Shown here one piece after another: positions 58,901 to 64,000 of a DNA stretch of 64,000 bases. The notes below the pieces were generated by a model, which did not search any database, was not told where the DNA came from, and saw only the letters and a list, made by a program, of their open reading frames with translations. Source of the DNA: Telmatherina bonti (Eukaryota > Chordata > Actinopteri > Atheriniformes > Telmatherinidae). How positions within the stretch are numbered: the stretch's first letter is position 1; each line of letters opens with the position of its first letter. The translations under genes and the position numbers were made by a program. The stretch covers positions 6,230,838 through 6,294,837 of the forward strand of contig OW121824.1 of NCBI GenBank assembly GCA_933228915.1, in the 5' to 3' direction.

Positions 58901-61900
58901 CCTCATCATGATGAGAATCTCCCGTTCCACCTTTTCATGATGAGAATTTCCCGTTCCACCTCATCGTGATGAGGATTTCTGGTTCCACCTTATCATGATG
59001 ACAATATCCCGTTCCACCTCATAGTGATGAGAATCTCTGGTTCCACCTTATCACAATGAAAATATCCCGTTCCACCTCATCATGATGAGAATCTCCCGTT
59101 CCACCTCATCACCATGAGAATCTCCCGTTGCCCCATATCATGATTAGAATCTCTTTTTCCATCTCATCATGATGAGAATCTCCTGTTCCACCTCAGCACC
59201 ATGAGAATCTCCCGTTCCACGTCATCACCATGAGAATCTCCCTTTCCACCTGATCATGACGAGAATCTCCCGTTCCACCTGATCACCATGAGAATCTCCC
59301 GTTCCACCTCATCGTGATGAGACTCTCCCAATTCACGTCATCATGATGAGAATCTCCCGTTCCACCTGATCATGATGAGAAAGTCCCGTTCCACCTCATC
59401 AGGATGAGACTCTCCGTTTCCACTTCATCACCATGACAATCTCCCATTCCACCTCATCATGATGAGAATCTCCTGTTCCGCCTCATCGGAATTAAAATCT
59501 CCCATTCCACCTCATCACCATGAGAATCTCCCATTTCACCTCATCATGATAAGAATCTTCCGTTCTACCTCATCATGATGAGAATCTCCTATTCCACCTT
59601 ATCATGATGACAATATCCCCTTCCACCTCATCATGATGAGAATCTCCCGTTCTACCTCATCACCATGAGAATCTCTCGTTCCACCTCATCAACATGAGAA
59701 TGTCCCGTTCCACCTCATCATGATGAGAATCTCACGTTCCACCTCATGATGACAATCTCCCGTTCCACATCATCACCATGAGAATCTCCCGTTGTCCCTC
59801 ATCATGATTAGAATCTCCTATTCCATCTCATCATGATGAGTATCTCCTGTTCCAACTCATCACCATGAGAATCTCCGGTTCCACCTCATCACCATGAGAA
59901 TCTCCCGTTCCACCTCATCGTGATGAGAATCTCCTATTCCATCTCATCATGATGAGAATCTCCCTTTCCACCTCATCACCATGAGAATCTCCCGTTCCAC
60001 CTCATCACCATGAGAATCTCCCATTCCACCTCATCGGAATGAGAATCTCCCAATTCACTCCATCATGATGAGAATCTCCCGTTCCACTTCATCATGATGA
60101 GAATCTCCAGGCCCACCTGATCATGATGAGAATCTCCCGTTCCACCTCATCACCATGAGAATCTCCCGTTCCACCTCATTGTGATGAGAATATCCCAATT
60201 CATTTAATCATGATGAGAATCTCCTGTTCCACCTCATCATGATGAGAATCTCCAGGCCCACCTGATCATGATGAGAATCTCCCGTTCCACCTCATCGTGA
60301 TTAGAATCTCCCATTCCATCTCATCATGATGACAATCTCCCGTTCCACCTCATCATGATGAGAATCTCCCGTTCCACCCTTTTCGTGATGAGAATTTCCC
60401 ATTCCACCTCATCGTGATGAGAATTTCTGGTTCCACCTTATCATGATGACAATATCCCGTTCCACCTCATAGTGATGAGAATCTCTGGTTCCACCTTATC
60501 ATGATGAAAATATCCCGTTCCACCTCATCATGATGAGAATCTCCCGTTCCACCTGATCACCATGAGAATCTCCCGTTCCATCTCATCACCATGAGAATCT
60601 CCCGTTCCACATCATCGTGATTAGAATCTCCCAATTCACCTCATCATGATAAGAATCTTCCGTTCTACCCCATCATGATGAGATTCTCCCATTCCACCTC
60701 ATCATGATGAGAATCTCCTGTTCCACATCATCACTTTGAGAATCTCCCGTTCCACCTCAACATCACGAGAATCTCCCGTTCCACCTCATCACCATGAGAA
60801 TCTCCCATTCCACCTCATCATGATGACAATCTCCCATTCGCCCTCATCATGATGAGAATCTCCTGTTCCACCTCATCACCATGAGAATCTCCTGTTCCAC
60901 CTCATCACCATGAGAATCTCCAATTCCACCTAATCGTGATGAGAATCTCCCGTTCCACCTCATCATGATGAGAATCTCCCATTCCACCTCATCGAGATGA
61001 GAATCTCCCATTCCACCTCATCGTGATGAGAATCTTTAGTTCCACCTTATCATGATGAAAATTTCCTGTTCCACCTCATCACCATGAGAATCTCCCGTTC
61101 CACCTTAACACCATGAGAATCTCCCATTACACCTCATCGTGATGAGAATCTCCCAATTCACTTCATCATGATGAGAATCTCCCGTTCCACTTCATCATGA
61201 TGAGAATCTCAAGGCCCACCTGATCATGATGAGAATCTCCCGTTCCACCTCATCACCATGAGAATCTCCCGTTCCACCTCATTGTGATGAGAATATCCCA
61301 ATTCATTTCATCATGATGAGAATCTCCCGTTCCACCTCATCATGATGAGAATCTCCAGGCCCACCTGATCATGATGAGAATTTCCCCTTCCACCTTTTCG
61401 TGATGAGAATTTCTGGTTCCACCTTATCATGATGACAATATCCCTTTCCACCTCATAGTGATGAGAATCTCTGGTTCCACCTTATCATGATGAAAATATC
61501 CCGTTCCACCTCATCATGATGAGAATCTCCCGTTCCACCTCATCACCATGAGAAACTCCCGTTGCCCCTCATCATGATTAGAATCTCTTTTTCCATCTCA
61601 TCATGATGAGAATGTCCTGTTCCACCTCATCACCATGAGAATCTCCCGTTCCACCTCATCACCATGAGAATCTCCCTTTCCACCATATCAGGATGAGAAT
61701 CTCCCGTTCCACCTGATCACCATGAGAATCTCCCGTTCCATCTCATCACCATGAGAATCTCCCGTTCCACCTCATCAGGATGAGAATCTCCCTTTCCACT
61801 TCATCACCATGACAATCTCCCATTCCACCTCATCATGATGAGAATCTCCTGTTCCGCCTCATCGGAATTAAAATCTCCCATTCCACCTCATCACCATGAG

Positions 61901-64000
61901 AATCTCCCATTTCACCTCATCATGATAAGAATCTTCCGATCTACCTCATCATGATGAGAATCTCTCGTTCCACCTCATTATTATGAGATTCTCCCATTCC
62001 ACCTCATCGGGATGAGAATCTTTAGTTCCACCTTATCATGATAACAATATCCCGTTCCACCTCTTCATGATGAGAATCTCCTGTTCCCCCTCATCATGAT
62101 GAGAATCTCATGTTCCACCTCATCACCATGACAATCTCCCGTTCAACCTCATCACCATGAGAATCTCCCGTTCCACCTCATCGTGATGAGAATCTCCTAT
62201 TCCATCTCATCATGATGAGAATCTCCTGTTCCACCTCATCACCATGAGAATCTCCCGTTCCACCTCATCACCATGAGAATGTCCCATTCCACCTCATCGT
62301 GATGAGAATCTCCCAATTCACTTCATCATGATGAGAATCTCCCGTTCCACCTCATCACCATGAGAATCTCCCGTTCCACCTCATTGTGATGAGAATATCC
62401 CAATTCATTTCATCATGATGAGAATCTCCCGTTCCACCTTTTCGTGATGAGAATTTCCCGTTCCACCTCATCGTGATGAGAATTTCTGGTTCCACCTTAT
62501 CATGATGACACTATCCCGTTCCACCTCATAGTGATGAGAATCTCTGGTTCCACCTTATCATGATGAAAATCTCCCATTCCACCTTATCATGATGAGAATC
62601 TCCCGTTCCACCTCATCACCATGAGAATCTCCCGTTCCACCTCATCACCATGAGAATCTCCCGTTCCACCTCATCACCATGAGAATCTCCCATTCCACCT
62701 CATCGTGATGAGAATCTCCCAGTTCACTTCATCATGATGAGAATCTCCCGTTCCACTTCATCATGATGAGAATCTCCAGGCCCACCTGATCATGATGAGA
62801 ATCTCCCGTTCCACCTCATCACCATGAGAATCTCCCGTTCCACCTCATTGTGATGAGAATATCCCAATTCATTTCATCATGATGAGAATCTCCCGTTCCA
62901 CCTCATCATGAGGAGAATCTCCAGGCCCACCTGATCATGATGAGAATTTCCCCTTCCACCTTTTCGTGATGAGAATTTCTGGTTCCACCTTATCATGATG
63001 ACAATATCCCTTTCCACCTCATAGTGATGAGAGTCTCTGGTTCCACCTTATCATGATGGAAATATCCCGTTCCACCTCATCATGATGAGAATCTCCCGTT
63101 CCACCTCATCACCATGAGAAACTCCAGTTGCCCCTCATCATGATAAGAATCTCTTTTTCCATCTCATCATGATGAGAATGTCCTGTTCCACCTCATCACC
63201 ATGAGATTCTCCCGTTCCACCTCATCACCATGAGAATCTCCCTTTCCACCTGATCATGACGAGAATCTCCCGTTCCACCTGATCACCATGAGAATCTCCC
63301 GTTCCATCTCATCACCATGAGAATCTCCCGTTCCACCTCATCAGGATGAGAATCTCCCTTTCCACTTCATCACCATGACAATCTCCCATTCCACCTCATC
63401 ATGATGAGAATCTCCTGTTCCGCCTCATCGGAATTAAAATCTCCCATTCCACCTCATCACCATGAGAATCTCCCATTTCACCTCATCATGATAAGAATCT
63501 TCCGATCTACCTCATCATGATGAGAATCTCTCGTTCCACCTCATCATTATGAGATTCTCCCATTCCACCTCATCGGGATGAGAATCTCCCGTTCCACCTC
63601 AACGGGATTAGAATCTCCCATTCCACCTCTCCGTGATGAGAAGCTCTGGTTCCACCTTATCATGATGACAATATCCCCTTCGACCTCATCATGATGAGAA
63701 TCTCCCGTTCCACCTCATCACCATGAGAATCTCTCGTTCCACCTCATCAACATGAGAATCTCCCGTTCCCCCTCATCATGATGGGAATCTCCTGTTCCAC
63801 CTCATCACCATGAGAATCTCCTGTTCCACCTCATCACCATGAGAATCTCCCGTTCCACCTCATCACCATGAGAATCTCCCATTCCACCTCATCGAGATGA
63901 GAATCTCCCATTCCACCTCATCATGATTAGAATCTCCCATTCCCCCTCATCATGATGAAAATCTCCTGTTCCACCTCATGACCATGAGAATCTGCCGTTC
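49961..64000. repeat. 14-kb minisatellite of a 29-bp unit, seeded in a Tc1-like transposase
   Basis: The unit is gagaatctcccgttcc followed by acctcatcaccat or acctcatcatgat, repeated about 480 times at 29-bp spacing (for example 62621 and 62650) and running off the window end. The core gaatctcccgttccacc is the reverse complement of transposase codons for V-E-R-E-I, just after the third catalytic acid in the adjacent transposon family. The first units (49935-50010) still carry 'accacatc' as in the transposon; later ones carry 'acctcatc'. The array has higher-order blocks of about 2.2-2.5 kb, and starts 1.35 kb upstream of the stk35 start codon. Confidence 0.95.

Noticed and set aside
49961..64000. 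CRISPR-like array of about 29-bp repeats
   Set aside because: Units are directly adjacent with no spacers, the variation is in the unit itself, and the context is a vertebrate genome with an intron-containing kinase gene.
1..64000. tRNA, rRNA or other structural RNA genes
   Set aside because: Only SINE-embedded tRNA-like promoter fragments were seen (17318-17380). No intact tRNA cloverleaf was recognised by eye.

Overview
This is a vertebrate, almost certainly teleost (probably percomorph) nuclear DNA window. The evidence is one intron-containing vertebrate kinase gene, relics of typical fish transposons (Tc1/mariner, hAT, a tRNA-derived SINE with GAAT/GGAT tails, and a CR1/L2/Rex-like LINE 3' end), and very long minisatellites. 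There is no sign of prokaryotic gene organisation. The only protein-coding gene I can support is stk35 on the minus strand (coding exons 48612-48102 and 46425-45683). It gives a complete 417-residue STK35/CLIK1-type protein kinase with intact catalytic motifs.

Layout. 1-5.5 kb: intergenic DNA with a dispersed-repeat copy (699-955) and a 45-bp minisatellite (1829-2265). 5.9-10.0 kb: a 4-kb array of a 21-bp unit followed by about 0.4 kb of dispersed repeat; a second copy of the same module at 21.7-22.3 kb has only about four units. 10.8-16 kb: microsatellites, a LINE 3' fragment (11838-12290), a heptamer array (14086-14327) and a dead Tc1-like transposase (14545-15300, minus). 17.3-20.4 kb: a SINE split by a hAT-like element, then a 1.8-kb array of a 33-34-bp unit lying inside another SINE fragment. 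25.7-27.7 kb: a SINE fragment and a 20/21-bp minisatellite. 29.6-34.8 kb: a short hAT-like MITE, a 5'-truncated SINE with a perfect 13-bp target-site duplication, and a 22-bp minisatellite. 38-45 kb: G-rich tracts, repeat fragments and a 1.2-kb hAT-like element with 16-bp perfect inverted ends, ending about 0.76 kb past the stk35 stop. 45.7-49.2 kb: stk35 and its CpG-rich promoter region. 49.74-64.0 kb: the end of a Tc1-like transposon that runs directly into a 14-kb array of a 29-bp unit and continues past the window edge.

The most interesting result is a shared origin theme. At least three large tandem arrays appear to have been seeded inside transposable elements. The 29-bp array corresponds to a short stretch of Tc1-family transposase coding sequence just after the third catalytic residue region. 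The 33-34-bp array corresponds to the 3' part of the SINE, with a segment also found in the nearby hAT-like element. The 21-bp array lies in a dispersed repeat whose other copy is unexpanded. Together the tandem arrays fill about one third of the window. The long uninterrupted reading frames in these arrays (up to about 645 codons, on both strands) are by-products of stop-free repeat units, not evidence of genes.
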